Assembly: GCF_040807025.1 (NCBI RefSeq) | Contig: NC_090942.1 | Coordinates: 43,230,911-43,294,910 of the forward strand | Length of the DNA stretch: 64,000 bases | Direction of reading: 5' to 3' | Source: Struthio camelus | Lineage: Eukaryota; Chordata; Aves; Struthioniformes; Struthionidae | Shown: positions 25,820 to 43,040 of the stretch, piece after piece | Layout of the letters: each line of letters opens with the position of its first letter | How positions within the stretch are numbered: position 1 is the stretch's first letter | Program-made: the position numbers and the translations under genes | The notes under the pieces: model-generated | Told to the model about the DNA's origin: nothing | The model's input: the letters and a program-made list of their open reading frames with translations, nothing else | Databases searched by the model: none

Positions 25820-25825
25820 TTTATT
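25820..25825 (-). terminator. Candidate KRR1 polyadenylation signal
   Basis: TTTATT on the + strand is AATAAA on the KRR1 strand, 484 bases after the stop codon. Further AATAAA hexamers on this strand lie at 25592-25597 and 25552-25557, so the true end is not fixed. Confidence 0.4.
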
Positions 25826-26308
25826 AACAGCAAGACAAATACATAAAAATAATTAGCTTTTACAGAAACAAAAGCATAATATAATAACAAATCTTGCCTG
25901 TTTTGCACCATAACTGAGGCTCCTTATGGTTTGGTAGCCTTTCACAAAAAAAGATTACCTTGGACTCCCATCGAGTTCTCAGAACCTGACGTTTAACAGT
26001 CTGTGCCAAACTCCTAAAACAGTTGTATTACAAAACTCTCCCTTTAGAAAGATGGGTATTATCAAAACACTCTCTTATTTTCTCAGACAATATGGCAGAA
26101 TAGATCATCTTCACCAGCCTTGACTATTTTACATAGCTGCTTTAGGTCCATTATCTAAGCGTGCTTATAAGAGAATGGTCTCTCTATCTTGTCTTTTCTT
26201 GCGTACATTATACTGACATCAATATGTGGTTAAACTTTAAGTCTCAAATCTCCCAAGTATGAAAGTGTTTCTTAACGTAGGAGAACAGTGAATGTCTTGG
26301 GTGATGAA

Positions 26309-31769
<5,461 letters not shown>

Positions 31770-31818
31770 GCCACTGCCTTTCACCTTTCACTCGCCACCG
31801 GAAGGGGCGGGCTGCGTT

Positions 31819-31920
31819 GCATGCCGGGAACTGTAGTTCTCTCGTGGGGGGGTTGCGCGGCATGCCGGGATCTGTAGTCCTCAGTGCCTGGCCGCGCGGC
31901 ATGCCGGGATGTGTAGTCCG
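31819..31920. promoter_or_regulatory. Three tandem ZNF143/THAP11-type promoter elements
   Basis: CATGCCGGGAACTGTAGT and two near-copies lie at 31819-31840, 31860-31881 and 31899-31920, spaced 41 and 39 bases. Each matches the conserved ACTACAATTCCCAGCATGC-class motif in reverse orientation. The surrounding bases (GCGCGGC before copies 2 and 3) also repeat, so the array arose from duplication of a unit of about 40 bp. Confidence 0.85.
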
Positions 31921-31990
31921 GCCGCCGCCACCGCCACCGCTGCCGGCCCGCGGCCCGCGGCCTGGCCCCGCCGCCCGCCGCCCCCTGTAA

Positions 31991-32270
31991 AACCAGAAAC
32001 CCCTAGTTTAAAAAAAAAAAAAAAAAAAAGATGCCTGGAAGTAAAATGGAAACCCATGTCACCATCCCCTCCACCCCAACCTCCAAATATATTAACTACA
32101 TAATAGTGCCAGCCTTCATTGTGGAGACCGTTAGTTGGCAAATGCCATTAAAAATGAGTGAGGAAAATGTCCGTGAAATCCACGTGTTCCAGAAGGTCAA
32201 AATGGTAGGCAAACATTTTGCCACTTTCCATTAAGAAATTAATAATTAAAAAAAAAAACAACCCCACCCC
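31991..32270. other. Flank downstream of the KRR1 CpG island
   Basis: Contains an A19 run (about 32011-32029). Nothing coding is recognised, and no divergent gene is evident. Confidence 0.6.
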
Positions 32271-32420
32271 AGCACAACCCTCGGAGAGGTAATTAAGAGG
32301 AGGCCAGGTCGCAGTCACGGAAAGGCGTTGGGCTGGAGCGCTGCCAGGCGCGACTAAGTTAATTAAGCGCTCCAGCTGGTCTCTGACATTTAATTATAAA
32401 GGCTGAACGCGGGGCTGCGT
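32271..32420. promoter_or_regulatory. Candidate regulatory element: inverted repeat with homeodomain-type sites
   Basis: Perfect 11-bp inverted arms GCTGGAGCGCT (32332-32342) and AGCGCTCCAGC (32366-32376) are separated by 23 bases. TTAATTAA sits at the right arm's inner edge (32359-32366). Further TAATTA cores lie near 32290 and 32391. Function is inferred only from motif density. Confidence 0.4.
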
Positions 32421-32854
32421 TTGGTACAAAACCGCCCGGCACCACGCGGGCGAAGGCTTGGGGTGTGAGGGCCGCGGCCGTGCCGTGGCACGGGTCAGGA
32501 ACGCAAAAAAACACAGCTTTCCACCATAACTACTTTATTTGTAACGCGCACCTACGCCTTGGTGACAGCGGCTCCTGTTCCTAACGGCAACATCAACTTT
32601 CAACGGGCTGGGCTGGGTGCGTGATCAGGCTACCAGAGAGCTCACCCGGTCTCCCAGGATGGCTTTTTAAACCCCCTCTAAATTCTCTGTCTACTCAAAT
32701 TACAGTCACAGACTTTAATGTAGCTAGCGCTGCCGTTAAGATGAGAGGCGTGTACTTAGTGTCTTCTTTTCTTCCGCCTCTTTAATGTCAAACGTATTTC
32801 TACCCCGGGGTTTTCGGCTTCGATTTTTCTACTGCTATTGTGCAACACAAAGGT

Positions 32855-32872
32855 GGGGGGGGGGGGGGGGGG
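32855..32872. repeat. G18 homopolymer
   Basis: Eighteen consecutive G, preceded by GGT. Capable of G-quadruplex formation and prone to sequencing or length error. Confidence 0.95.
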
Positions 32873-35812
32873 ACCCAGCAGCATCAAAATGTGAACTGAG
32901 GTACTTTGATAAATACTTGAGGTACTTCAGTGCTCATAACCGAAGAAAATGTGTGTTCCTGATAAGATCCAATTATTCAGTTGAATAATATAATTTAAGA
33001 TGCTCTGGCTGATTCTGTGCAACCTCGTAAGTCCCCTTTCCCCTACCTGTAACCAGACATTTTCTTAACTGAAAAAGCAAGAAAAAAAAGAAAATTCTTC
33101 ACCCTCCTTTATGGAGACCATTTAAAGTCAGTGAAGCGAAGAACTGGATGAGACCGTTAGGCGAACACCTGCTTCTCTGAGGAGGGACAAAGCCTACCTA
33201 AGTTGTCCTTGACAAATGTTCATCAGAGCTGTTCATAAAAGCCTGCACCGTGGGGTGTTTCTTAATTTGCCAGCGTGGTCTGTTCCAGTGTTTAGCTATC
33301 ATCATGGTGCGAAAGATTTTCCCACTATCTGACCTGTGCATAAATAAAATATTTATTCAAAAATCAGTTTTAACCCCAAAGAACTTGCTTGCTAACCTGA
33401 CTGTTGAATGTATCTAGGAGGTCAGTTTACTGCATTGCACTAACAGTCATTCAGATCTATGACAAAATATCCTAATACCAGGCAGCAACTTGCTTTAATG
33501 CAGACAGAAGATGTGTGATGAACGGTGGCTGTGAGGAGGTTACCGAATATCTCACTGGTTTGTGGTCAAACCCCAGGGCAAGCTCAGGGACCCCAGCAGC
33601 TCTGGGTCGCCCCGTTCTTACTCTCTGCATTGGTGCTACTCCCTTCCCCGTCCTCCAGTCTTACCTGGCTTGCTCCCCCGCTCCCTCTAGCTTGCTCCAT
33701 CGCCCAGCTCTGCTCCAGCCTCATCTCCTGGACAGGACCCCAGAATCACTTCCGCTTGCAAGTTGGCTGTTGACTTGATGTGCTTTTTTAGGCAATTTAT
33801 TTTAATGTCTGTCTGTCCACATCCTTAAAGCAGGGAAGCCGGGGTGCAAGTGGTAGCAGGCTTGCTAAGGACGAACTGTGTGTGTCTGCAGGACTGCATG
33901 GGGCAGACTCTGCCTCGCAACACGTGGCTCTGCCACATCCCAGGCTGGCATGGAGCTGCCTTGAAGGAAATGGCACATCAGGTTATTGCATTCTCCTCTG
34001 AGAGTAAAAAGGGGAAAAAAGAGGAAAATGGGATCCCCGAGGGCCCCCAGAGGAGAGCTGCTATTTTAGGTCCCTTCTGCAGTTTCAGGTGGTTTATCCG
34101 ATAGATGGTTGGTTATCCTTCCTCGATCCCACTAGATGGCAGTGACCACTGCTCTTAAATAGAGTATCCCAAACTAAATTGTCATATACCTGGTGGTTTG
34201 TTGTGGAGGGAGGACATGAGGAGGGGTGGAGGTGACGGGGAATATGTTTGCACTGCCGGGGCAATTCCTTGCAAATGCACTCCCACCAAGCAGCTGGACC
34301 CCCTGCTCCTCCCTTATTTGGGACCAGACTAAGGATGCTGTACACGATGTACTGAAAGATGCCCCTGAATGAGCACAGGGAGACAAATTTACTTCTCCCA
34401 GTGCTTGGGCGCAGAAATCTCCTTGTGTCCTGTGAGTACACGCTGGCTGCGTTACGGCAGAGCCTAGGTGCTGGCCGTGGACTGGTGTCCCCCTTGCTAA
34501 GCCACAACTCACATGGCACAGGAAGGGCTGCAGTCCAAGCCTAGGCACGGGGGAATACACAGACGTGGCTGGCGGGGTGCTAGGGAAACGATTTCTCCTT
34601 GGAGAAGTAGTGCATAAAGTGCATAGTGCACCTCTGGCCTAACAACTGGCCAGATACTGTGGAAGCACAGCAAAGCAGATTTTGGAAGGGTTTTAAGGAG
34701 AGGAATTAGTTAAGTTCAGCACTTCTTCATACCTGCACTCCTCCAACACAATACAGCACACCGAAAGATCGGGCACGGGCTGTGGCAGGGGCGTATTGGC
34801 AGTGCTCAGCAGTGGGAATCCACCTCCGATCGGGAACGACGGGGAGGCAGGAGAAAAGCAGCAGGCTGTGACGCTGCGGGAACGCAAAGGCAAATTGCAT
34901 GTTTGCTGTAACAGGGAACAGGGAGCCCAGCGGAGGGGTCTGGCGGAGGGAGGCAGCACGGCCAAAGCAGCCGTGGAGGCAAAGGCTCGCTGAGGCAGGC
35001 TCTGGCCGGCGGTGAATAGGGAAAGGCTGCAGTTTCTAAGGTCAGCAGCGTGGCACTGACAGGCACTTTGGCCCAATTCAGACAAGCAGCAAAAAGTAAT
35101 AGCAAAAACACAGGCAATTGTGCTAAGGGACTTGGAAGGCAGCGTTCAGGGAAGTCCCTCACATCCCCTCCGGTCTGATTGAGACAGTAGTTTCTCAGCT
35201 TTTCTCTTGCCTCAGGCTCTGTGGTCTGATCGCTTATGAGGGAGCCGCTTCCCTGATTTTTCATATGTGCAGGATGTTTGCACAGACCCCCACTCCACTC
35301 CTCGGTGCGGTCTTCTGAGACTGCAAAGGACAGCATATTTGCATCGTTTTTATTAGTCACTGTTCAGTTGCGATAACCAGGCATGCCTTTCCTGCTGGGG
35401 CTAGGAGTGGGGAGACACCGGCGGCAGACGGGACAGGGCGCTGCAGGCTGGTGCCCAGGGAGCCCCCAGGAGCGGCAAGGGGTCCCGGGCCCCGGCTGAG
35501 CTCGGCAGCACCGATCTCCCAGCACGGCCCACGGGCTGCAGCGCAGACTGAGCCGCCTCGGCCAGGCTGCTGCTCTCTGCTCCCTCCCGGCTGTGCCAGC
35601 ACTGAGGAGCGGCGTGTTTTCTGAAAGCCCCTTTCTTTGGCAGCGCTGAGCATATACCATATTCACTGCTAGAACAGCCCAGGATACGATGGAGACACCT
35701 CGGTGCAAAACATCCCTTGGAAGAGTTTTGTCTGAATAATTCACATTCCAGCCTAGCAAGACCCCTGGGCCTGCTGAACCAGTTGCTGGGCTTCAGTGAA
35801 AAGCTGGGGCCT

Positions 35813-35848
35813 CATTCAGCTCTATATGTGCATTCAGCTCTATATATG
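35813..35848. repeat. 18-bp tandem duplication (two copies)
   Basis: The unit cattcagctctatatgtg is repeated once, with a single base difference (G to A in the second copy). Confidence 0.9.
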
Positions 35849-36179
35849 CATAAATTTTTTCCTGTTAAAAACAAACCAACAAATGAAACAGCACAGCCAA
35901 GCAACCTCCCTTAAGTGCATTCCAGGATATACGATAAAAAGGGCAGATCATTGCTATTAGAACAAAGTTGCCTCTTCATTATGCAGCACAGGAATTATTT
36001 CCCCAGCGCTAGATAGGACTCCAGCCACTTGGCACTTTCTTACATGACATTTTCAAATCCAAAAGAGCAACTTGGGATTTTGAGATAATTCAAGCAATCG
36101 GATGAGCTCATGTACATGGCATTCATTCACTAGAAACGCCACACAGATCCCATTCAGCCTCACCACTCGTAAATCCATG

Positions 36180-36440
36180 TGACACTTTTATCTATTTATA
36201 AACTTTTAGCAGCAGGTTATGATTGTTATGCAAGTCATTTTCCAGGGATTAATAAGCAGCTTGTGTTGATGGCAGAGAGCGGGGCCATTAACTGCTCTGG
36301 GACAGTCATTAATCTGTAGTAAATGCTCAGCATCTGGATCATTTCTACATAATTAAATAATCAATACTGCCTTTAGGTTCAAATAACAGGAGAACTTTAT
36401 TTCAAATTTATCTTGGCTAAGAGTGTGCTTAATTCTTTTA
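36180..36440. promoter_or_regulatory. Candidate conserved non-coding element
   Basis: A dense run of homeodomain/POU-like cores (attaataagc, cattaactg, cattaatctg, taattaaataatcaat) in non-repetitive sequence. Typical of developmental enhancers in gene deserts, but this is inference from composition. Confidence 0.35.
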
Positions 36441-37885
36441 GTTTACAACAGAGCAGGAAACCACATGGGCAACTGAAAACTGCTCTCAGTGCAGCAGGCT
36501 CTTTAAATATCATCTCTTTCATACAAAACATCACAGGTAAGCAGGTAGATGCAGAAAAAATACCAAATTTTTGTTAACCTTTTTTCGGTTAACCTGAAGA
36601 TCTTGATTTAACTGAAGAAAGTCAAGGCTCTGAGTGACCCAACACTGAAAAGTAGCCTGGCAGAATTAAAACAATGAAAGAGAAACTCCCAGCCACCTAC
36701 AAAAAAGTCCCTTTTGATTCATTCATCATTCTGTTAATATGACCTCTGTCCTCTGAGCAGACATGGATGTGGTCATATGCTAATTCCCATTCTTTTGAGC
36801 TGTCTTTTCACCAGATAACAAATCTGCCCTTTACCACAAGTACACAATGGACAAATAACAGCTCACCTTCCCTGTTAGTGGGGTTAAAACCTAGGAACAA
36901 GCAAACACTCACACAATCGTATCTGTTAATATTTTGAGATGGGAAAAGCAGGGGGAAGGAAGAGTTTGCAAGAAATAAGGGGGAACATCACTGAGCTAAT
37001 AGCAAGACTTTCAAATGTAGCTACCCTGAAGACACTTGTGAAGCTAGGCACAAACTCTTGTGAAAAGGGGACAATGGCTCTCATAAGTTCAGCTCAGGTG
37101 AGAGAGAGCTGAGTTTGAGTGTGGACAGGGCTTCCCTTTGAAAGGGAGCAGACATGCTAAACCTTGAGGAGAAACACTGAGGTAGAAAATGAGAGTATAA
37201 ACCATAAAAGCAGCTGAAAGGGTTAGATGGAGATGCCAGAAAATAATAGTTTGTGGAAGAGGGGTGATGTCCAGGAAGAAACAATAGATAAAAAAGGTGA
37301 TAGCCCTGTCTGAGGAAAGACTTGCTGCATTAAAACTGTTGTCACTAAGAAAGGGGTAAGAGCCAAACCCCAAAAGGAATTTAGTATTCTGAAATCAAAG
37401 CAGCAGGTTTAAATCATAAGGTCTTTGGAGCAGAGGATGTGTCCTATCATGTATTCATACAGTGATGGATAGAGTGAGGCTTTTGTCCTGACTTGTGCCT
37501 CCAGGGGTTGTCAGAAAACAACCAACCACACGCGCGCGCGGCAGACTGCGCCAGGGCCTGGGCTATTCACTGGAAAACAAAAGCGGGAGGGTGAAGTTCA
37601 GTACTGATCAGAGGCAGATGTACCGGAAGCCACAGAGGAGGAAGGCAGGGGGCTGAGAAAGTGAGGAAGGAGACGGAAGAAAGTACCTAAGTCAGGATAT
37701 CGATCTAAAGCCACGAAAGGAAACAGAACCATATGAGGATTAGACAGCAGCGTCTCCTTTCTGCTTTAGAAACTCTCCTGCCCAATGCAGAGAGCAACCA
37801 CACCTTTCCGACAGCCCGACAAAGACTGCTAACAAAGTTTCCTCCAGCTGGTTTATCACGCATCCTATTTAGGTAATGCCGTAAC
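36441..37885. other. Intergenic, no gene recognised
   Basis: Ordinary non-coding sequence. A short alternating CACACGCGCGCGCGGC stretch (37527-37542) could adopt Z-DNA. Confidence 0.6.
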
Positions 37886-38258
37886 TTGGTTTTGCCATGG
37901 ATGCTACGGAGCTGGGCTAAGGGCTGCCGGCTCTGCAGAGGAGGAGGCGCCGCTCACCACCTCTCCCCACGGCCGGCCCCAGGGGACCCCCGTGGCCCCG
38001 GCGTCGCTGCGTGCGGCCGGCCGGCCGCCGTGCTCGGGGAGGAGGGAGGCAGGAGCTGCACCGCACCGCACCGCGGCGGTCACCTGCCGCACACGCATCT
38101 CCCGCCTTTTCTGCAGCGGGTGTTTCGGGAGGAAACACCCTCCGGAGAGGCGGGGAAGGGAACACTTGGGGCTGTTTCTCTCAAGGCGGGAGCAAGTCTC
38201 TGTTAATCCCTGAGCACAGCCCGACGCCAGGGCGCTGGGGAAGCAGGCGGAGGTGAGT
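37886..38258 (+). other. Orphan CpG-rich island with a strong splice donor
   Basis: CpG-dense sequence in otherwise AT-leaning desert, ending in GAG|GTGAGT (donor at 38253) on the + strand. This could be the first exon of an unannotated (probably long non-coding) transcript or an island-type enhancer. Open frames within it on both strands resemble no protein I know. Confidence 0.4.
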
Positions 38259-40944
38259 CGCTGCCCTGCTCTTTGTGAACGTGCAAAGCACTACTCCGTA
38301 ATCACACAGACCAGATCCCTTTTCAAATGTGTGCCGTGCCTCAGGGGCTTCGGACTGAAGCTGGAATTTCCAAAACAAGGTTGCTGAAATCATTGTGGAG
38401 TCGCACCTAAGCAACCGACCAGCCCTCGAGCAGCGTGGCTTTTTAAGAAATCGCAACAGTGTTCGTGTGTGTTGTTCTGAAAAGCACAGCTAAAATACTC
38501 TCTCCATCTATTTTTCTCTTATACTAGAATCCGGACATTATTATGCAGATTTCCACTATAGCAGCATTACAGCAGAATAAATAGCTCTACGATACACGAA
38601 GGGGAATCCTATTACATCTTCAGTAACTCTCAGTAAGCATCATCGCTATTATACCAATTGAAGAGACAGAAAACAATTTTTAATTAAAAATATTTATAGC
38701 AGGCATAATACCAACTGCCAGTTTCACTATCCAGTGAATGCATTTTGCAGCTGGTACTAATTCTCTCTTATTTCCATGAGGTTAGCCAGTATCAGCTGTT
38801 CATTAAACGGAGGACATTTCAGGAGTATCCATATTATATGCTGTAACTAACTGAGAAGTCCTTCCTTTGACAGACCGTAGGAAATCAAGGTTGCTTTGCT
38901 ACATTGTTCTAGGATTTTATAACGGAGAGGTCATCTCCCAATCATTTGAGTTGGCTGCATCATCGGTTTTATTCAAATCAATCCTAGAAACTGCTTAAGC
39001 TTTCCAGTAGGTAAGAAAATTTTAATTAGCGATATATATTTTGTCTCTTATCTGCCATGGAGTAGGGGGTGGGAAATTGACTTTAGTACACCTTTTATTT
39101 TACTGGGACAGCAGCATAATCAGAAGGTATCAGCAGAATTACAGACAAATTAATTTTGAAATATATAGCTTCATAGAGCCAAAGGCACTGCTCCTCCTTA
39201 TACTGAGAACTGTCTTGCTTTGTAGGCAAGCTCACTGCTATCTACAGTGCCAGGCAGTTTAAGGGGCAAAGTCTGATACATTTTTTGGGGCTGAGAGTAT
39301 AATAGCAATCAGCTATCTCACTCTGTGACACTCCCACACTTTCTGTGCCAGAAGGCATATAAGACCTCCGTTCTTGTCCTGGTTAGATGTATGTGTCAGT
39401 AAATGTGCTCATCTACGACAGTCAACAGGTCCGAGCAGCTGTAAGAACAGCTATAAGCCTATAACTTCTGCTGCAGGCATAACTCAGCTTGAAGGAAATA
39501 AACAGGCAGTGGGTCGGATGCAGAGAAGCCCTTTTCCCATGTGTTTCCATTCCTCCTTGTTCTTTATGCCAAAGGACGTATGTCTGAAATCCAAAGATGG
39601 CACGGTATCTCCACCAGCTTTATGTCCATGGAGAACTCTCTCCCCATAAAATCCAGTGATTCAATGGAGTCACTTTATCCTTGGTTTGCATTCATGTAAC
39701 TCACAAGGAACTCAGCAAATTGAAGACTCCAGCGCATAAAATCTAACATGAAACTTTTTGTTCTCCATAACCACTCCTGGAATAGCCAGCAGCCCAGCCA
39801 ATGAGAAAATTCCCCTGTGATTTATCAAAGTAGCAGCTGGGAACTGACAAACAAAGCAGCTTATCACAACCTGGCTTGTGACTTGTTAAATCCCATATGG
39901 TCATTGTTTTTTCACTTTAAAATAGTAGGAGTGAGTTTCAAAACCCAGTATTTAGCAAGCTGTATTTTCTGCTTGGGAAAATATAAGCCCGTTTGAATCT
40001 ATAAAGTCATTTAGAAGACGCTTGTCCTTTTCACCTTCAACAGATTTTACAGATGTTTTTGCTGGCTGAGATCCACAGTGACAACAAAGGAGCCCAGGGA
40101 ACACAGCTGGGAAAAGGAGTGATGGGCAACGGTGGAGGGGGTCGCTCATAAGGGGGAGCAGAGGCTCTCCCAGGAGGTGATTCAGTACAGGAGCTTAATG
40201 TAGGTGCTCTGAGTCACTCCCAGAGGAGCTTCCCTCCCTTCACTGCCTGCAGACAGACCTGTGAAGAGCATCTGCTCTTGCTTAATTAGCCTTTGTGAAT
40301 ACTCTGCTTAAATCCGTCCTAAAGCTTAAAAAAGCCTAGGATGTCCATTTGCTGATCTAACTCTAGGCCAGCATCGCACCATTTTCAATAGCCTCAAGAA
40401 GCCGAGCTACGCCAGCTCCGTATCGGGATGACCAAGCTGTTATATCGATTTTCTTCTGCCTACAGGGAAAGAAGTCTTTCAGGCAACCAAGGAGCCAACC
40501 CTTTCTTATTTCAAAGGTGGTAATAAAGGCTTTCTGGATGGAGCATATGGAATACAGTCATCATAACAGCCCCAGTTCTGACTTTCTCAATAGTCACAAT
40601 ATCCCAGGCAAACTCTGATTTTAGCTGTTACCCCTGATCCTCTGCATAGGTGAACAGCGTGCATTTGGGAATTGTGCTGTTTACCTCCTAATGGTAGCAA
40701 GCAAGATTTCACTGAAAAGAGTTATACCAGTCAACCCTCTAGAAAGGTTGACTCAATCTCTCAAAGAGTACAGCAGCAGGGCATGTAGCATTCTTTCTCT
40801 TGCTATTCATCTTTTGATCAATTGTTCATGAAATGGCACATGGAAAAAGCAAACAGTTCTCCCAGATGTTGTGTCTGCATTTAAATACAGTTCAATAGTC
40901 TGAATATTACTCAATTACACAAGCCATGACAAAGGGGAGTCAGT
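38259..40944. other. Intergenic, no gene recognised
   Basis: AT-rich stretches (for example about 38540-38780, with TTTTTAATTAAAAA) resemble conserved desert sequence, but no specific feature can be named. Confidence 0.55.
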
Positions 40945-41110
40945 ATAGTGAACTGTACAGTGAGTAAATAGACCTGGGAATCCATTATCAGGTCTGCTAC
41001 TGAGCTTGGACAAACCACTTTCCTTGCCTAAGCTGTAAATATTCGAGGGCTATAGCTGTCTCTAAATATGGGTTTGTACACCAGGACAATTGGAGATGAT
41101 CTAGTAAAAG
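40945..41110 (+). mobile_element. MIR/CORE-type SINE remnant
   Basis: The order 'gacctgggaat ... ggtctgctactgagcttgga caaaccactttccttgcct' parallels the MIR/AmnSINE body (ctgccacttac ... gaccttgggcaagtcacttcacct). Degraded; ends approximate. Confidence 0.55.
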
Positions 41111-42686
41111 GTACAGCTGTAATGCAAACCATGAGCTGCTGCACGTTAAGTTTGTCATAAAGGAATATCCAACGTGGAAGGAAATGCAGTGGAGCTGGTG
41201 GGTGGCAAAGTAGCTGTCAAAACAACCATTTCAGATAAAGTATCACAGACTGAAGTTTGATTGATAAAATTTCATTTTTGCATGCCACTAGGAGGAAGAA
41301 AAGAGACCACCTGTTCTTCAAGCCTTCCACATTGTTAAGCAAACCACTTGCAGCCTGGCAGATCAGAACATTAGAAGAAAAAAAGCCAACCATAGATGAG
41401 CATGAATACAAGATGAGTCATTGAAGTTCACCCAAAAGCAACATAAAAATTATGGTTCTTGCCAGGAAGTTATGCCAGGGTAGTCTCATCGGCTTGGCTC
41501 ACCCATGCTGCCAGGCAGAGAGACAGAAAGCGTCCCCGAATAGTAGTGCATTCTTCTGCCGCCGAGCCTGGCGAGGGCTTGTTTGGCTTGCTGGCCGCTG
41601 GAAGAATGCATGTGTTTGTCTTAGCAGACAAGGGACACCATTATCACATACCTCAGCAGGGTTGTAGATGTCAACCAAATAATTGGTTTTATTTAGAATA
41701 TGACATCCAAATGGTGAATGAGGCATTTCTGGTGTCCTGGAAAGATTTTATATACAAACCAGCTGGAATCCCATTGACAGTAACAGCCTCTTCCTTTCCC
41801 CCTTCCCCCTCCCCTCTACTTCCAGCCAGACAGAGCTTGAAATGACTGTGAGGAGCTTTAAGAAGTCTGCGCCTTTGAGCAGTAAAGTCTACTGGTGCTA
41901 AACATCTGACAGTTGTTCATTAAGAGAGACCCAAGCAGCCATTTCATCACTGAGATGAATATTTAATACATGAATGGGTAGCGAGAAAACATATTTGTGG
42001 ATATTTCAAAAGGCTGTCATACAAGGAGACTCCAAGTCTGAGCAGATTGGAAGAGCTGCAGAGTGCTTTGGAAATCTCTCAATTGAATTTGAACTTTTAA
42101 AGCAAAACGTTGCTCTTGCAGCTTCCAAAAAAAAGCAAAAGTAGACTGAGAGGGCAGGAGTGGGGCGGGCAGAGGGTGCTGAGCTCCAGCTTCCCTTTAA
42201 CGCAACTCCTAGGTTATATGGGAGGCTCAAACCACTGCAGGTTCCTATCAGCAGCATCACAGCTGCCCCCAGAGCCCCCAGAACATTACAACTTTAGTAT
42301 TACCACTTTGTAGCTGCGCGTGTGATGTACTGGGGCTTTTCAGATACTCAGGAAAGGACAGCCAGTCCTGGTAATGCTAATACCTCTGCCGGCCAAGGCA
42401 AGAAAGGTACATTTTCTAACTGTTGGAATTACTATTTATCCAAGAACAATTATCAAATGTAAACATATTCAAAATAAAATCTGAAAATGAGTGAGGACCT
42501 CTAATAGCTGACAATACACATTTTTTAAAAATAATACAAAAAGGCAGAAACATTTATTCATTAAGAGCTGTTTCTCTGTTTTTGGAAGATGCAAGATGCC
42601 TTGTTCCTGTAACAGGAGCACAGTGCATCTTGTGCACACCAAGAATCTCAAAATGGTTGGCAGAGATGATAATGATTTTTCAGTAG

Positions 42687-42715
42687 CTTCTGGAATACCA
42701 GGGGAATTCCAGAAG
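42687..42715. promoter_or_regulatory. Perfect 10-bp inverted repeat with TTCnnGAA cores
   Basis: CTTCTGGAAT, nine bases, then ATTCCAGAAG. Each arm holds TTCnnGAA, the half-site pattern of heat-shock-factor and STAT-type sites. Binding is only suggested. Confidence 0.35.
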
Positions 42716-43019
42716 ATTTAAAGCAGGATGGTGAGGTGCTATGTGAAAAGGACAAGTAGGATGTCACTGGCTGACAGGTATAGGCTAACTGTCTGACTTC
42801 CACCCTAGGTGAAATTACAGATAAGCCTGATGTGAGATTCAGTTATCAAAAAGATGTACATTTAATTACTGGCTCCAGCATTTTATAAGAACAAATCTGC
42901 ATTATTTAACGTACCTTTCACTTTTCAGGTTTACAAGTCTGGTTGATAAAAGACAATTGTGAACACACGACAAACTTCTGAACTGTGCACTTTACAACAG
43001 GCTACCTGTGTGATATCTC

Positions 43020-43040
43020 AAAAAAAAAAAAAAAAAAAAA
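43020..43040. repeat. Poly-A run (A21)
   Basis: Homopolymer with no adjoining SINE, LINE or retrocopy that I recognise. Confidence 0.95.

Larger units (their letters stand above)
32421..36179. other. Intergenic, no gene recognised
   Basis: Includes a G18 run, GC-rich patches (about 33570-33730 and 34790-35620) that give spurious long open frames on both strands, and an 18-bp tandem duplication at 35813. No protein family, RNA gene or transposon is recognised. Confidence 0.6.

Noticed and set aside
34806-35360. 184-codon open frame on the - strand
   Set aside because: GC-rich, low-complexity composition with competing open frames on both strands and no recognisable motif.
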